A stretch of 49,928 nucleotides of DNA from Bacteriovorax sp. (GCA_014377485.1 JACMPM010000097.1:1-49928); one strand, 5' to 3'; shown: positions 1-9,018, counted from the stretch's first letter. Numbers and translations are program-made. Notes: generated by a model not told the origin, from the letters alone.

Positions 1-44
1 CAGGGATCGCTTCTTTCACCCACCAGAAAAATCCCCACATTCAT
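1..44 (-). CDS. 5' end of an unidentified reverse-strand gene (partial)
   Basis: The window edge cuts what may be the start of a reverse-strand gene. ATG codons read leftward lie at 50, 44 and 40. An AGGA purine tract sits about 8 nt upstream of the ATG at 44, whose reading begins MNVGIFLVGERSDP. The ATG at 40 is in another frame and begins MWGFFWWVKEAIP. Fewer than 15 residues are visible, so neither the frame nor the function can be settled. Confidence 0.25.
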   Translation of the reverse strand, partial: MNVGIFLVGERSDP

Positions 45-257
45 GAGCATTTTCCTAGTGAGTTATCACAAGCAAATCTTTGATTACATTTTTAATTTAG
101 ATTTTTTAAAAGTTTTTTAAGAATGAGAATTATTTGAGTTTATTTTCTTTGATCTCAGCCCCTAAAGTTTCGGAAGCAATTTTTCTATTTATTGGATTTT
201 TAAAATATTCTGATGTGTATGCAAGTCGAAAAATCATAACTGCTTTTTTAAAATTAT

Positions 258-507
258 CTTGCTTGATAGATTTTACTATTTAACAGAATTTGATTTTCAA
301 AAAGACTTTGAAAAAAAGAAAGGGCTCTTTCACTTTAGTAAACTTGAATATGAATTTTTCAAAGGCTTCCACGGTATTATTTTAGAGGACTAATGGCACC
401 CTAGACCCCACTTTGAATTTGAAGGTGTTTGGTCGAAAAAAAGAGTGGCGATTCAATCGAATGAATACTCTGACTATGCTTATTTAATGATGCATTATTA
501 TTTTTAA
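258..507 (+). pseudogene. Decayed ORF remnant interrupted by an in-frame stop
   Basis: One frame reads through as a protein-like sequence containing FHFSKLEYEFFKGFHGIILED, then a TAA at 391-393, then WHPRPHFEFEGVWSKKRVAI and on to a stop at 505-507. The two halves are in the same frame and both have ordinary amino-acid composition, which suggests a nonsense-mutated or truncated gene rather than noise. No upstream start with a ribosome binding site was found, and I do not recognise the family. It could still be chance in AT-rich DNA. Confidence 0.35.
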
Positions 508-518
508 AGTAACAAAAC

Positions 519-551
519 GTGAGGAATGCCTTAAGAAAAAACATTCCTCAC
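519..551. terminator. Hairpin downstream of the 567-857 gene
   Basis: Perfect 10-bp inverted repeat GTGAGGAATG (519-528) and CATTCCTCAC (542-551) with a 13-nt loop. It lies 15 nt past the stop of the reverse-strand gene at 567. No clean T-run follows on either strand, so it may be a weak terminator or an RNA 3'-end stabiliser. Confidence 0.45.
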
Positions 552-566
552 TCTGTATTTAAACTA

Positions 567-857
567 TTATCTGAATTGAGCCGCAATTCTGTCTAAGATT
601 GATTCAGGAATTTCATCACCTTCTGAAATCGTTTCATATTGAGTCATTACCGCTTCATGAAATTCATCAAAACGATTTGGATTAACGCCAACAGCAAAGG
701 CAGTTGAAAGAATTGAATAATCAAGTTCCATCTCTTCTACTTTATCCATCAATAACTCAATACAATCAGACATGGTTAATTCTGACTGATCAAAATCCAT
801 TTCTGGATCTGTTGATTTTAAAAATTCGACAATTACATTTTTTTCCATTTCAAGCAT
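567..857 (-). CDS. Small acidic hypothetical protein
   Basis: This 96-residue protein has no signal peptide or membrane segment and is strongly acidic, with Asp/Glu throughout and clusters such as DKVEEMELDY and SEGDEIPESILDRIAAQF. It looks soluble, cytoplasmic and mostly helical. An AAGGA tract lies about 7 nt before the ATG at 857, supporting this start over the Met three codons later. It stands alone between a decayed ORF and a divergent AI-2E permease, with a hairpin after its stop. I recognise no family and assign no function. Confidence 0.7.
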   Translation of the reverse strand: MLEMEKNVIVEFLKSTDPEMDFDQSELTMSDCIELLMDKVEEMELDYSILSTAFAVGVNPNRFDEFHEAVMTQYETISEGDEIPESILDRIAAQFR

Positions 858-1102
858 GATTCAATCCTTTGAAAAATAGGTATTCATTTCCTTAGTCTAA
901 CAAAAATTTAAAAATGGTGGTAAATATTTTCAAATATTAATCAAAAAATTTTTGTACTACTCAAAAGCCATACTCCGAAATTTATTTGAGCAATATTCTT
1001 CCTTAGATAGATGACGTTTTCAGCGTTTTGGTAAATAACTTGTTCATTTCAACGCTATCGATTTTTTTTGTATTTTTTATAAAGTTCAGTTAACTTTAAG
1101 TT

Positions 1103-2110
1103 ATGAAAATCGAAATACCTTTCCGAACTTACGCCAGTTTGTTTTTTGCAATTATAGTCGCTTACATTTTTGTAGAGTTGAGATTTCAATTACTCCTATT
1201 ATTTATAGCTATTATTATTGCAATGACTTTGTATTCAGCTGAAACATATTTCAGAAAAAAAAGAATTAGTAGACGAATTATCGTTCCCATTATCATATTT
1301 TTTTATTTGGGAGTTCTTATCTCAATTGTTTTTTTAATCATTCCTGCAGTAGTTGGTCAAATGATGGATCTCATTGATCACTTGCCAGAAATAAAATCCC
1401 AGATTTTATCAAATCAATATGCAAACATTCTTGAACAAAATGTCTCAGGCCTTATTAATAGTTCTCCAGAAATACTAACGAATGCTCGAAACTACCTTGG
1501 GACTTTGGGTAAACAAACTCTCGGTGGAATGTTTGATTTAGGAATCCTCTTTATCAGTTCTATGTATATGTTCCTGGACGGACCTCGCTCGTACAAATGG
1601 TGCCGTATGCATTTTCCAGATAAAATAAAACAGAAACTAGATAGAACTGTCGAAGAAATTGAACCGATAATGGCCGCCTATGTGTTTGGTCAAGTGACAA
1701 CATCAACTATTGCGGCAACCATTGTTTATTTCACAGCTAAGATGCTTCATATTCCAGCTCCCCTTACTCTCGCTTTTCTTGCTGCACTTTTCGATATTTT
1801 GCCAGGAATTGGACTTATTCTGATCATAATTACAGCTTCTGTTTTAGCTCTAGCCATTTCTTTAAAGGCAGCCTTTACTATATCCATTGTCCTTGTAGCC
1901 TATCAGCTCTTTGAAAGTTATATTCTCACGCCTTATATTTATGGAAGCAGGATGAAGCTTTCTCCATTAGTCGTCTTGGTGTCGTTAATTCTTGCAGGTA
2001 CTGTCGGTGGAGTTACAGCGATGATTGCAGTTCTACCAATTGTTGCATCTTACAGTACCATTGAAAGGTTATGGCTGAAGGACTTGAAAGCTAGCGGAAA
2101 ACAATTCTAA
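1103..2110 (+). CDS. AI-2E family transporter (PerM/YdiK type), copy 1
   Basis: This 335-residue polytopic inner-membrane protein has the AI-2E transporter (UPF0118) layout. There are two N-terminal hydrophobic helices with a basic linker (RKKRISRR), a third helix, a soluble stretch around residues 85-140, then about four C-terminal helices. Family-type motifs are present: GQVTTSTIAATIVY, FDILPGIGLILI, and the ending YGSRMKLSPLVVLVSLILAG. The family includes proposed autoinducer-2 exporters and Na+/H+ antiporters, so the substrate cannot be given. A close paralogue lies at 9731-10783, sharing IEIPFRTYA near the N-terminus and GTLGKQTLGG-like and FESYxLxPYIYG stretches. No strong ribosome binding site precedes the ATG. 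Confidence 0.85.
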   Translation: MKIEIPFRTYASLFFAIIVAYIFVELRFQLLLLFIAIIIAMTLYSAETYFRKKRISRRIIVPIIIFFYLGVLISIVFLIIPAVVGQMMDLIDHLPEIKSQILSNQYANILEQNVSGLINSSPEILTNARNYLGTLGKQTLGGMFDLGILFISSMYMFLDGPRSYKWCRMHFPDKIKQKLDRTVEEIEPIMAAYVFGQVTTSTIAATIVYFTAKMLHIPAPLTLAFLAALFDILPGIGLILIIITASVLALAISLKAAFTISIVLVAYQLFESYILTPYIYGSRMKLSPLVVLVSLILAGTVGGVTAMIAVLPIVASYSTIERLWLKDLKASGKQF

Positions 2111-2361
2111 GAATTAAAATTAACTTCAAGATGAATTATATTTTTGATTTTGCCCAAATACTTTTATTCATTCCATTGTTTGTTAAATCCAAGATGACTG
2201 AATTTAAACGTGGAATTAATCTCTAGCAAAAGATTCAAAACATATTTTCCAATAGAAAATTTTAAAATAGTGGATGTCATTTTAAGTCATGCTACGATTC
2301 TTTTAAAACAATTATAAATGAAATGAAAATCGGTATAAAAAAGAATTAAATCCTTAAATTC

Positions 2362-3069
2362 CTACAAGATCATTTTTCCAATTCTATTAAGATGAAGAGC
2401 TAATCCTTCCTCTGAAAAAGGAGTGGTAAAAGACATCCAGACAAATAAGGCTTTTCCTTTTATGTTTTCCTTCGGAACAAATCCCCAATAACGAGAATCC
2501 GCTGAAAAATCCCTGTTATCGCCCATTACAAAATAGTGCCCTTGCGGAACTATGAATTTTGGAATCGTATCCTTTCTTGTTTCTTTATCCGTTAGTTGAA
2601 TCGTATACTCATGATCTACACTTTTTATATTGTAAAAATTTAACTTTTCGCCCCTGAAATTGTCCAAAAATTCTTTGGTCATTGGAGAATTTGTACTTAC
2701 GACTGAAAGTATTTTGCCATTAACATAAACTTGTTTATTAATCAGTTCGACTTCATCACCTGGGAGACCAATAACCCTTTTGACATAATTTATATTTTTA
2801 TCAAGCGGATATTTAAATACTATTACATCAAATCTTTCGGGTGATTTAAATTCCGTCAAATATATGGGGTCTGAAAACATGTCGGAAAAAGGTAATTTAA
2901 GTCCAAAAGAAAATTTATTAGTAAGTATGAAATCACCAATACTAATAGTAGGAACCATCGATCCTGTTGGAACACGAAATGGTTCAAAGCATGTTGATCT
3001 AAAAGATAAGACTAAAACTATCGTAAGTAATAATGATTTAATTTCTTTCATATTAATTTTTTTAAACAT
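2362..3069 (-). CDS. lepB: Signal peptidase I
   Basis: This is a type I leader peptidase (S26 family), which cleaves Sec/Tat signal peptides at the outer face of the inner membrane. It has an N-terminal membrane anchor around residues 10-27. The Ser-box is PTGSMVPT (Ser39, numbered from the GTG at 3075) and the Lys-box is YVKRVIGLPGDE (Lys99, same numbering). Box D/E is GHYFVMGDNRDFSADSRYWG. At about 235 residues it is a compact family member. I prefer the ATG at 3069; an in-frame GTG lies at 3075 and another ATG at 3051, with AAGGA upstream. It follows the anti-sigma gene by about 24 nt, so it is probably co-transcribed with the sigma/anti-sigma pair. Confidence 0.93.
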   Translation of the reverse strand: MFKKINMKEIKSLLLTIVLVLSFRSTCFEPFRVPTGSMVPTISIGDFILTNKFSFGLKLPFSDMFSDPIYLTEFKSPERFDVIVFKYPLDKNINYVKRVIGLPGDEVELINKQVYVNGKILSVVSTNSPMTKEFLDNFRGEKLNFYNIKSVDHEYTIQLTDKETRKDTIPKFIVPQGHYFVMGDNRDFSADSRYWGFVPKENIKGKALFVWMSFTTPFSEEGLALHLNRIGKMIL

Positions 3070-3092
3070 ATGCACACCATCCTTTAATTATT

Positions 3093-3419
3093 TTAATGAG
3101 CAGAAAAAGCGAGGAGAAAACCAATTCCCCCTATGCCCCACTTACAGATTGAATTATCCAAGAGTAAAATAAGAGATTTAAAAATTGAAGGAAGCTCTTG
3201 TTTTTCTCTTTCATCAATTTTGAACATAACCCGATCTGCAAAATCAGAAGGAATATTAATTGATTCATTCTTCATTAAAGAATCCAACTCTTCAAATTGA
3301 GTAGCGACAATATTGCATTTTTCACACTTCAAAAAATGTTCTTTGTCTTTTCCCGTCAACTCTTTGCCCCAGGCAATGCTCTCCTGAACTAAATTGCAGT
3401 CATTATTATTAGAAGTCAT
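3093..3419 (-). CDS. Putative zinc-finger anti-sigma factor
   Basis: This 108-residue protein overlaps the sigma-factor stop by ATGA, a classic sign of translational coupling. Near the N-terminus it has His28-x3-Cys32-x2-Cys35 (KEHFLKCEKC), the core of the zinc anti-sigma (ZAS, zf-HC2) domain that clamps ECF sigma factors. A hydrophobic segment near the C-terminus (IGGIGFLLAF) could anchor it in the inner membrane, but almost no periplasmic sensor domain follows it. Any signal is therefore likely sensed in the cytoplasm or membrane. Function is inferred from the motif and the gene order; sequence similarity alone would be modest. Confidence 0.75.
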   Translation of the reverse strand: MTSNNNDCNLVQESIAWGKELTGKDKEHFLKCEKCNIVATQFEELDSLMKNESINIPSDFADRVMFKIDEREKQELPSIFKSLILLLDNSICKWGIGGIGFLLAFSAH

Positions 3420-4063
3420 ATTAATTCCTCATTCATTACCAAGTTTTTTAAGGCCAATTTTCCTCTATGGATCCTTGATTTGACTGTTCCTATTGAGCAT
3501 TTTTCAATCACTGCAATCTCATCTATAGATAATTCCTCTAAATAAGATAAGATCACCGGTATCTTAAAGGGATTTGGTATTTTCATCACGAGGGCTTGAA
3601 CTTTCTCATTTGTTAATTTTCTGGCAAGCAAGAGGTCAATACTTTCGACTGAATCAGAAACTGATAATTGCTCAAGAACTTCCATCTCTTCCAATATTTC
3701 AGTTTTTTTCTTAATTTCGTTTAACGCTAAATTTTTAGCAATAGAAAAAAACCAAGACGTAAAAGTTCCTTTCTCTGTGTGAAATGAAGAAAGGTGTTCA
3801 TACGCTTTTAAAAAGACTTCCTGAGCAAGCTCTTCGATTCTTTGAGACGTAAATCCGAACTTCTTGAAAAAAGAAAATAAAGGGCGTTGATAACGGATGA
3901 CAAGCAACTTGTATGCGTTTTTATTTCCTTTCAATACTTGTTCAATTAAAAATTTATCTTCCACGTTCTCTCTCAAATCGAATCGTTCTAATAAGTAATA
4001 CAAGTTAAACCTAAAAAGGTTCCCAGGTTTAAAAATTAATTTAAAATAAACCATGATTTTCAT
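3416..4063 (-). CDS. ECF-type RNA polymerase sigma factor
   Basis: This is an extracytoplasmic-function sigma-70 protein. Region 2 runs from YKLLVIRYQRPLFSFFKK through IEELAQEVFLKAYEHL to FTSWFFSIAKNLALNEIKK. A linker leads to region 4, with LSYLEELSIDEIAVIEKC and the helix-turn-helix SIGTVKSRIHRGKLALK. It heads an operon with an anti-sigma gene (4-nt overlap) and lepB. The long reading starts at ATG 4063. An in-frame GTG at 3964, preceded by GAGAGA, gives a 182-residue product beginning near DKFLIEQVLKG, closer to the usual ECF N-terminus, and may be the real start. ECF sigmas usually drive their own operon, so autoregulation is likely but unproven. Confidence 0.88.
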   Translation of the reverse strand: MKIMVYFKLIFKPGNLFRFNLYYLLERFDLRENVEDKFLIEQVLKGNKNAYKLLVIRYQRPLFSFFKKFGFTSQRIEELAQEVFLKAYEHLSSFHTEKGTFTSWFFSIAKNLALNEIKKKTEILEEMEVLEQLSVSDSVESIDLLLARKLTNEKVQALVMKIPNPFKIPVILSYLEELSIDEIAVIEKCSIGTVKSRIHRGKLALKNLVMNEELI

Positions 4064-4106
4064 AGCTTGGCTTTATTATTTGCTGAATCCCTGTTGGCCT
4101 CAAATC

Positions 4107-4485
4107 ATGAAAAAACTATTCATTTTATTCGTGCTTGTTGGATGTGCCCATCATAAAAATGCTTCAGAGAAAGAAATCGATCAATATTGCCAAGACTTGA
4201 CGTTCTTTATCAAAAGAAAGCCGTTATAGAATCCAATATTGCAAACATCCATACAACCGGAAACATCGAAGGCGGCTAACAAGCAAGGTTATGTTGCCTA
4301 TCCAAATATCAATTTGTCGCAGGAGCAATACGATTTCAAGCAATGGGCAAATGTTTATATGAACGTCATTAAATACGCACCAGTTAAAAATTCATTCTTT
4401 TTAAAAATGAAAAAGCTAAAAAATGTTTTGAAAATACCCGTTTGTTGATGAAACTCGAAACTATCATAAATACCTAGGTCGATAG
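4107..4485 (+). pseudogene. Degraded FlgC-like lipoprotein gene
   Basis: It opens with a lipoprotein signal (MKKLFILFVLVGCAHH, lipobox LVGC) and EIDQYCQ, then breaks. In the next frame YQKKAVIESNIANIHTTG reads on to NIEGG and a stop at 4277-4279. In the first frame QGYVAYPNINLSQEQYDFKQ follows, and after further shifts YPFVDETRNYHKYLGR ends at 4483-4485. SNIAN-x-x-TT...EGG and GYVAYPN(I/V)NL are landmarks of the flagellar proximal rod protein FlgC. The stretch that normally separates them is missing. The gene therefore has an internal deletion plus at least three frame changes. Whether the ancestor served the flagellum or another envelope function is unknown. Confidence 0.65.
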
Positions 4486-4502
4486 GTATCAATCGAATTA
4501 AC

Positions 4503-5492
4503 CTATAATCCGTATTTCTTGAAAAAATCAATGATCAATGCAGTTGCATCAGGACCTTTAGCATCGTTGTAAGGAAGGCTTGCGTCCCCTCCACTCCATG
4601 AATGAGCAAGATCATTAATCATATAGCGCACGATTAGTTCTTCGTGTTGTTTATTTACAAGAGTGAATTTGTTGTAACCATAAGTAGTAGTTGCAGGAGT
4701 AAATACTACACTTTTTTCAAGAAAATATGATGTGTCTCTTTTTCCGTTATCAAGGTAATCGTTCAAGATTTTAAATTCAGATTCAATTTGAAATGCATGA
4801 GCGGGACTCATTAGCGGACCGTTCATACCGTGAAAAATAATAATTGGCATTTTTTTAGGTCGTCCACTTGTATAAGCTGAACACTCGTTTCCGTAACTTG
4901 CAGCAACCCATGGAGCATTCGCAGCACCGTATAAAACCACATCAGCAAAATCTAATCCTGTTGCCGTTGCATAATATTGAGTTCCATCATGTGAGCCCAG
5001 GGCCTTGAAGCGCTCAGGATAACAGTTACCAAGAATGTTAACCATCGATGCTCCAGAACTCATCCCAGCAGCAAAAACTTTATCTTTATCACCGTGATAT
5101 TTTTCTAGGACAGCATCCAGCATTTCGATAATGACTTGTGTTTCGCCAGTTCGTGCATTGTTAACTGGAAGAACCCAGTTCCAACACTTATAAGGATTCC
5201 ATGCGATATTTTGTTCAGGCAAAAGAACGATAAATTGTTCTTTGTCGGCCCATTTGGTAATTCTAGTACCAGCTGCAAATTCTGCGGCATCTTGTTGGCA
5301 GCCGTGAATCATTACAACTACCGGAGCTTTTTTATTTTTAGCTAAAGTTTTCGGAATATAGACTTTATAATTTCTAGCTCCAAAAATACCTTGATAGCTT
5401 CCACTCTCAAAAACATCAGCAGCGGATATAGCGCTACTAAAAGAAAGTGTTAGGAGCAATGAACTAATAAAAATAGCGATTCTTGTATTCAA
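4503..5492 (-). CDS. Secreted PHB-depolymerase-family esterase
   Basis: This is an alpha/beta-hydrolase of the PHB depolymerase / feruloyl-esterase-like group. The oxyanion region is VVVMIHGCQQDAAEFA. The nucleophile elbow is GMSSGASM (Ser145 from the TTG start), and the late catalytic His lies in NDLAHSWSGG near the C-terminus. I choose the TTG at 5492: AGGAG lies 7 nt upstream and the product begins with a clean Sec signal peptide (NTRIAIFISSLLLTLSFSSAISA). An upstream ATG at 5555 would add 21 residues that spoil the signal. The mature enzyme probably hydrolyses polyesters or ester-linked polymers outside the cytoplasm; the substrate is unknown. Confidence 0.85.
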   Translation of the reverse strand: MNTRIAIFISSLLLTLSFSSAISAADVFESGSYQGIFGARNYKVYIPKTLAKNKKAPVVVMIHGCQQDAAEFAAGTRITKWADKEQFIVLLPEQNIAWNPYKCWNWVLPVNNARTGETQVIIEMLDAVLEKYHGDKDKVFAAGMSSGASMVNILGNCYPERFKALGSHDGTQYYATATGLDFADVVLYGAANAPWVAASYGNECSAYTSGRPKKMPIIIFHGMNGPLMSPAHAFQIESEFKILNDYLDNGKRDTSYFLEKSVVFTPATTTYGYNKFTLVNKQHEELIVRYMINDLAHSWSGGDASLPYNDAKGPDATALIIDFFKKYGL

Positions 5493-5803
5493 ACTAATCT
5501 CCTGAGGACGTATATGGCTAAAAGTAAAAGAATTCGAATAATATTTGAATTTCACTCGTTAGTCGAGCAAATCTAAATAATAGTAATTTTTACATATTAC
5601 TGTTTGAAATTACAAAATAACACTGCTGCACATCGTTCTTAGCTTTAGAAAGCCTAAATTTTCAATCAATCTAACATCTCATTATAACGAAGTTTGTAAT
5701 AAATTTTCAATGAGGATAGAAACCATTTGAGAATAATGATACAGCATGTCCGTTAACTCATAAAACCAATCAGCTATTGTTGTCAGGCATCGGAGAAATA
5801 CTT
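5493..5803. other. Divergent intergenic region
   Basis: This 311-bp AT-rich spacer separates the reverse-strand esterase from the forward S41 protease and must carry both promoters. I see no gene. At 5730-5743 it carries AGAATAATGATACA, the same 14 bases found at 10872-10885 upstream of another secreted hydrolase. A GGAG ribosome binding site precedes the protease ATG. Confidence 0.5.
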
Positions 5804-8236
5804 ATGAAAATACTCAAATCTTTGAAAATCGCTTTTCTCTTAACCATGGTTTTTAATTCATTGCCCGCATTTACGGCCGCCCCAACTCCCATATTTCAGC
5901 TTTTAAGTGAAAGCAGACCAAATATGAATTTTCCTACTTATAGTCTTGAACAAAAAAAATTGGTTATAGATCAAGTACGCATGGTGATGAGTCAGCTCTA
6001 CGTTCATCGCGATTTAAAGCTTAAAGATTTTGGAGCAGCCTCTGATCCTCTTGCGCTTATCAATGAAATTGAAAAACATATTGAAACCATCTCTGATTAC
6101 GATTTTCATAAACAGATGGCTGAATTATTTTTTAAGCAAAGAGATTTTCACACTAGCTATACTTTTCCTAAACCATATTCGTGTTATAGATCTTTTCTTC
6201 CTTTGAGCTTCAAGGAAGTAAAAGATAATAGCGGAAATAAAGTCATCGCAGTTTCTGAAATTATTGAAAATGAAAATGTCTTGAAGTTAATGCCTCAGCC
6301 TTTTCAAATTGAAGTGGGTGATGTTGTTCTCTCTTACAATGGTCTCCCAATAAGACAGGCAATGCAAAATATTGCTCCTCGGTCTCGCGGTGCCAATCCA
6401 GCAGCAATTCTTCGCAACTCTGCTAATCTACTTACTTACGTTAGCCAGGGTTCCGATGTAGCTCCTAATAAAGATGTGACAACTTTAGTTTTAAAAAACC
6501 GCCTGGGAAAAACTTATACTACTACTATTCCCTGGATATCTAAAGTTACTCAAGAATGTCTAGATAGTAAGGAGTCTGTTGAAATTTTTTCAGGCGCCAA
6601 TGAGTACCAAAACGAAATTAATAAACTCTTCAGAAAGAAAAAACAAAATAAATCATTAACTGATGGTGATGGACTTAAAGATACTGCTGAGCCAATTCTG
6701 AAATATAAAACGATAAATAATGAGTTTGGAAATTTCGGATACTTCAAACTAGAAAGTTTTGAACCAGAAAAACTTGATGCTACAGGAGTTATTGCTGAAG
6801 TAAGAAAATTGTTACAAAAAGAATTTATCAATGTTGATGGACTCATTATCGATCTCCGCGATAATGGCGGAGGACAAATAAATCTCGCAGACGGATTAGT
6901 TCAGCTATTTACCGCAAAAAATCCTGTGCCGCTTAATTTTCATCAAAAAAATAGTCCTGCCAATATTTATTATATGGAAAAAGTAACTCCAAATAATCCA
7001 TTTACTGTCGCGCTTCGCGAAGCTGTGAAAAATGGTGCGGCTTACACTGTAGATCTTCCTTTAAGCAGTGTCACTGAGGTCAATAAAGTTGGTCAATATT
7101 TTTTCAAACCAGTTACTATCATCACAAACTCTAGCTGCTACTCTTCATGCGATATGTTCTCCGCCTCAATGCAAGACCACGGTGCTGCCCTTGTTTTTGG
7201 TGAAGATGCAAACACCGGTGCAGGTGGTGCAAACAATTACAGCATAGGTGCAATGTATAATGATCTTCCAAAAGATGATAAAGGCCCATTTAAAAAACTC
7301 CCCAATGGTCAGAACGTTGGATTTGCTTTTAGACAAACTGTAAGAGTTGGATCACACGCTGGAGAACTTATAGAAGACACGGGTGTAATAGCTGATAAGC
7401 AAGCCTTCCCAACTATTTCTGATCTTTATAATCACAGCGAGGACCAATTCAAAATTCTTTCAAAAAGGCTTAATAAAGATTCAGCGACATATACCTCATG
7501 GGTTAAAATACAAGACGAAGTAAGACAGGACATTAGCCTAAAGCAATTGCCTGTTCTTTTTACACAGTGGGAACAGACTTCTGCAATTGAATTTAAGGTC
7601 CACGGCCTTAGTCTGGGAACAATTGCTATAGAATCTGACAATGCAACTGGGCGTGAACTTATTGCTCCAGCAGTTCTTAGAGCTAAAGAATATAAAATCG
7701 ATAATTTCGAACTCGTCGGATTAAATTTAGATAAGAGAGCTTGGAGAAAAGTTGTAAATTATAGAGTCATTCCTGAGCCATTCACATTAATAAAAGATCA
7801 AGACTTAGAATTTGATTTAAGTAAAGAATTGCCAAACTATGTTGCACTTTATTTTAATCAAGTTGCTAAAAACGAAGGCTGGGTAGTTCAAAACAATACG
7901 CTCAAAATTGGTACAGGACAACAGTATGTTGAAAATGTTGCGGCTGAAGCCTCAGCGTTTGTAACTCTTCCAGCGCAAGCATTTAATCTTAATTTTGAAG
8001 CATCTATAATGACGGAAGAAAATTATGACTTCTTTAAAGTCACGTTAGTGAGTGAAGGAAAAGAAACGACGCTTATAAAAAGCACAAGCGGTCAGCATCA
8101 AATGCAGGCATACACTTTTGACCTGAATGCCTTTGCAGGTAAAAAAGTTGAGTTGCGTTTTAATTTTGACAGCGATGGAGGTGTTAATGATACCGGAGTA
8201 ACAGTGCAAAACATTTCAATCACGAGAGCCTTATGA
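5804..8236 (+). CDS. Secreted S41-family (tail-specific type) protease
   Basis: This 810-residue exported protein begins with a Sec signal peptide (MKILKSLKIAFLLTMVFNSLPAFTA). A middle PDZ-like portion contains IEVGDVVLSYNGLPI. The S41 core has DGLIIDLRDNGGG and then SCYSSCDMFSASMQDHG, in which Ser447 aligns with the catalytic Ser of the SASE motif, followed by GEDANTGAGG. The C-terminal 200 residues look like a beta-sandwich. S41 enzymes cleave proteins from or near the C-terminus; the Ser-Cys-Asp variant of the motif is unusual but not disqualifying. ATG 5804 has GGAG upstream; the TTG at 5777 is less likely. The stop overlaps the next gene by ATGA, so the two are coupled. Confidence 0.85.
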   Translation: MKILKSLKIAFLLTMVFNSLPAFTAAPTPIFQLLSESRPNMNFPTYSLEQKKLVIDQVRMVMSQLYVHRDLKLKDFGAASDPLALINEIEKHIETISDYDFHKQMAELFFKQRDFHTSYTFPKPYSCYRSFLPLSFKEVKDNSGNKVIAVSEIIENENVLKLMPQPFQIEVGDVVLSYNGLPIRQAMQNIAPRSRGANPAAILRNSANLLTYVSQGSDVAPNKDVTTLVLKNRLGKTYTTTIPWISKVTQECLDSKESVEIFSGANEYQNEINKLFRKKKQNKSLTDGDGLKDTAEPILKYKTINNEFGNFGYFKLESFEPEKLDATGVIAEVRKLLQKEFINVDGLIIDLRDNGGGQINLADGLVQLFTAKNPVPLNFHQKNSPANIYYMEKVTPNNPFTVALREAVKNGAAYTVDLPLSSVTEVNKVGQYFFKPVTIITNSSCYSSCDMFSASMQDHGAALVFGEDANTGAGGANNYSIGAMYNDLPKDDKGPFKKLPNGQNVGFAFRQTVRVGSHAGELIEDTGVIADKQAFPTISDLYNHSEDQFKILSKRLNKDSATYTSWVKIQDEVRQDISLKQLPVLFTQWEQTSAIEFKVHGLSLGTIAIESDNATGRELIAPAVLRAKEYKIDNFELVGLNLDKRAWRKVVNYRVIPEPFTLIKDQDLEFDLSKELPNYVALYFNQVAKNEGWVVQNNTLKIGTGQQYVENVAAEASAFVTLPAQAFNLNFEASIMTEENYDFFKVTLVSEGKETTLIKSTSGQHQMQAYTFDLNAFAGKKVELRFNFDSDGGVNDTGVTVQNISITRAL

Positions 8237-9009
8237 GATATCAAATCGCATTAGTAACATTACTATTTTCTTTAAGCGTAAATGCTGAAACGGCAAATTG
8301 GAATTATGTGAGAACTCCTCGTGGATCAGATCTTGAAATAAAAATCACTAGAAGTTTTAAAGCAGATGCTCCACTAATTATCGTGGCACCTGGACAAAGT
8401 TGTAACTCTAAAGGCCTATTGTTCGAAACGATTGAGCAAGACGCCATCAAAAGAGAAATAAACATTGTACGATTCGAATGGAGCTATTGCTCTCCATCTT
8501 CTACAAATAGAAATCCGTCAGACGATTTGAGTTCTGAAGTTAATGATATGGACTTTGCAATCAATTACAGTAAAGAATTATTGCAAAAAACTAATCGCGA
8601 TCTTTTTGTTTTAGGTAAATCATTGGGCTCAATGATCACCTACTTGGTTTTTAAAAACCATCCTGATTTAAAATCAGTAACACTGCTAACTCCTGTTTGT
8701 TCTTATGCAACAGACGAGCAAGGAAAACCTCTTCCATCTCCAAAAGAAGCTACGAATGAAAATTATCCTGATCTTCTTTTAGAAACAAGACCAATACTTA
8801 TGATTTCTGGAAACAGCGATCCGCTTTGTGATCATACAATTCTTAAAAGCTTCAAAGAAAAATCTCAAGACAATCTTGATGTGATTTACACAAAAGGTGA
8901 TCACGGCTATCGAGTTTTTAATTCTGATGGGAGCGTTAATCAAAATGAAAGCCAAGATAATTTAGTGAATGTTTCAAGCGACATGCTTAATTGGTTTGCA
9001 GCTCATTAA
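8233..9009 (+). CDS. Secreted alpha/beta-hydrolase
   Basis: This 258-residue exported protein has the signal peptide MRYQIALVTLLFSLSVNA. It has an alpha/beta-hydrolase fold of the small dienelactone-hydrolase/Tex30-like kind: PLIIVAPGQSCNSKG, nucleophile elbow GKSLGS (Ser130), acid loop MISGNSDPLCD, and catalytic His in KGDHGYRVF. It overlaps the S41 protease stop by 4 nt and is surely co-expressed with it, suggesting the two enzymes act on the same extracytoplasmic material. The exact substrate cannot be read from the sequence. A hairpin follows shortly after its stop. Confidence 0.82.
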   Translation: MRYQIALVTLLFSLSVNAETANWNYVRTPRGSDLEIKITRSFKADAPLIIVAPGQSCNSKGLLFETIEQDAIKREINIVRFEWSYCSPSSTNRNPSDDLSSEVNDMDFAINYSKELLQKTNRDLFVLGKSLGSMITYLVFKNHPDLKSVTLLTPVCSYATDEQGKPLPSPKEATNENYPDLLLETRPILMISGNSDPLCDHTILKSFKEKSQDNLDVIYTKGDHGYRVFNSDGSVNQNESQDNLVNVSSDMLNWFAAH

Positions 9010-9018
9010 TTGATTTAA

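Noticed and set aside
1016-1056. Imperfect inverted repeat AGCGTT...AACGCT followed by a T-run before the first AI-2E gene
   Set aside because: Only 6 bp of stem with a loop over 20 nt; too weak for a terminator or operator call.
2864-3172. Forward ORF of 102 codons
   Set aside because: It lies antisense to lepB and its upstream anti-sigma gene, has no ribosome binding site, and its composition mirrors the reverse strand.
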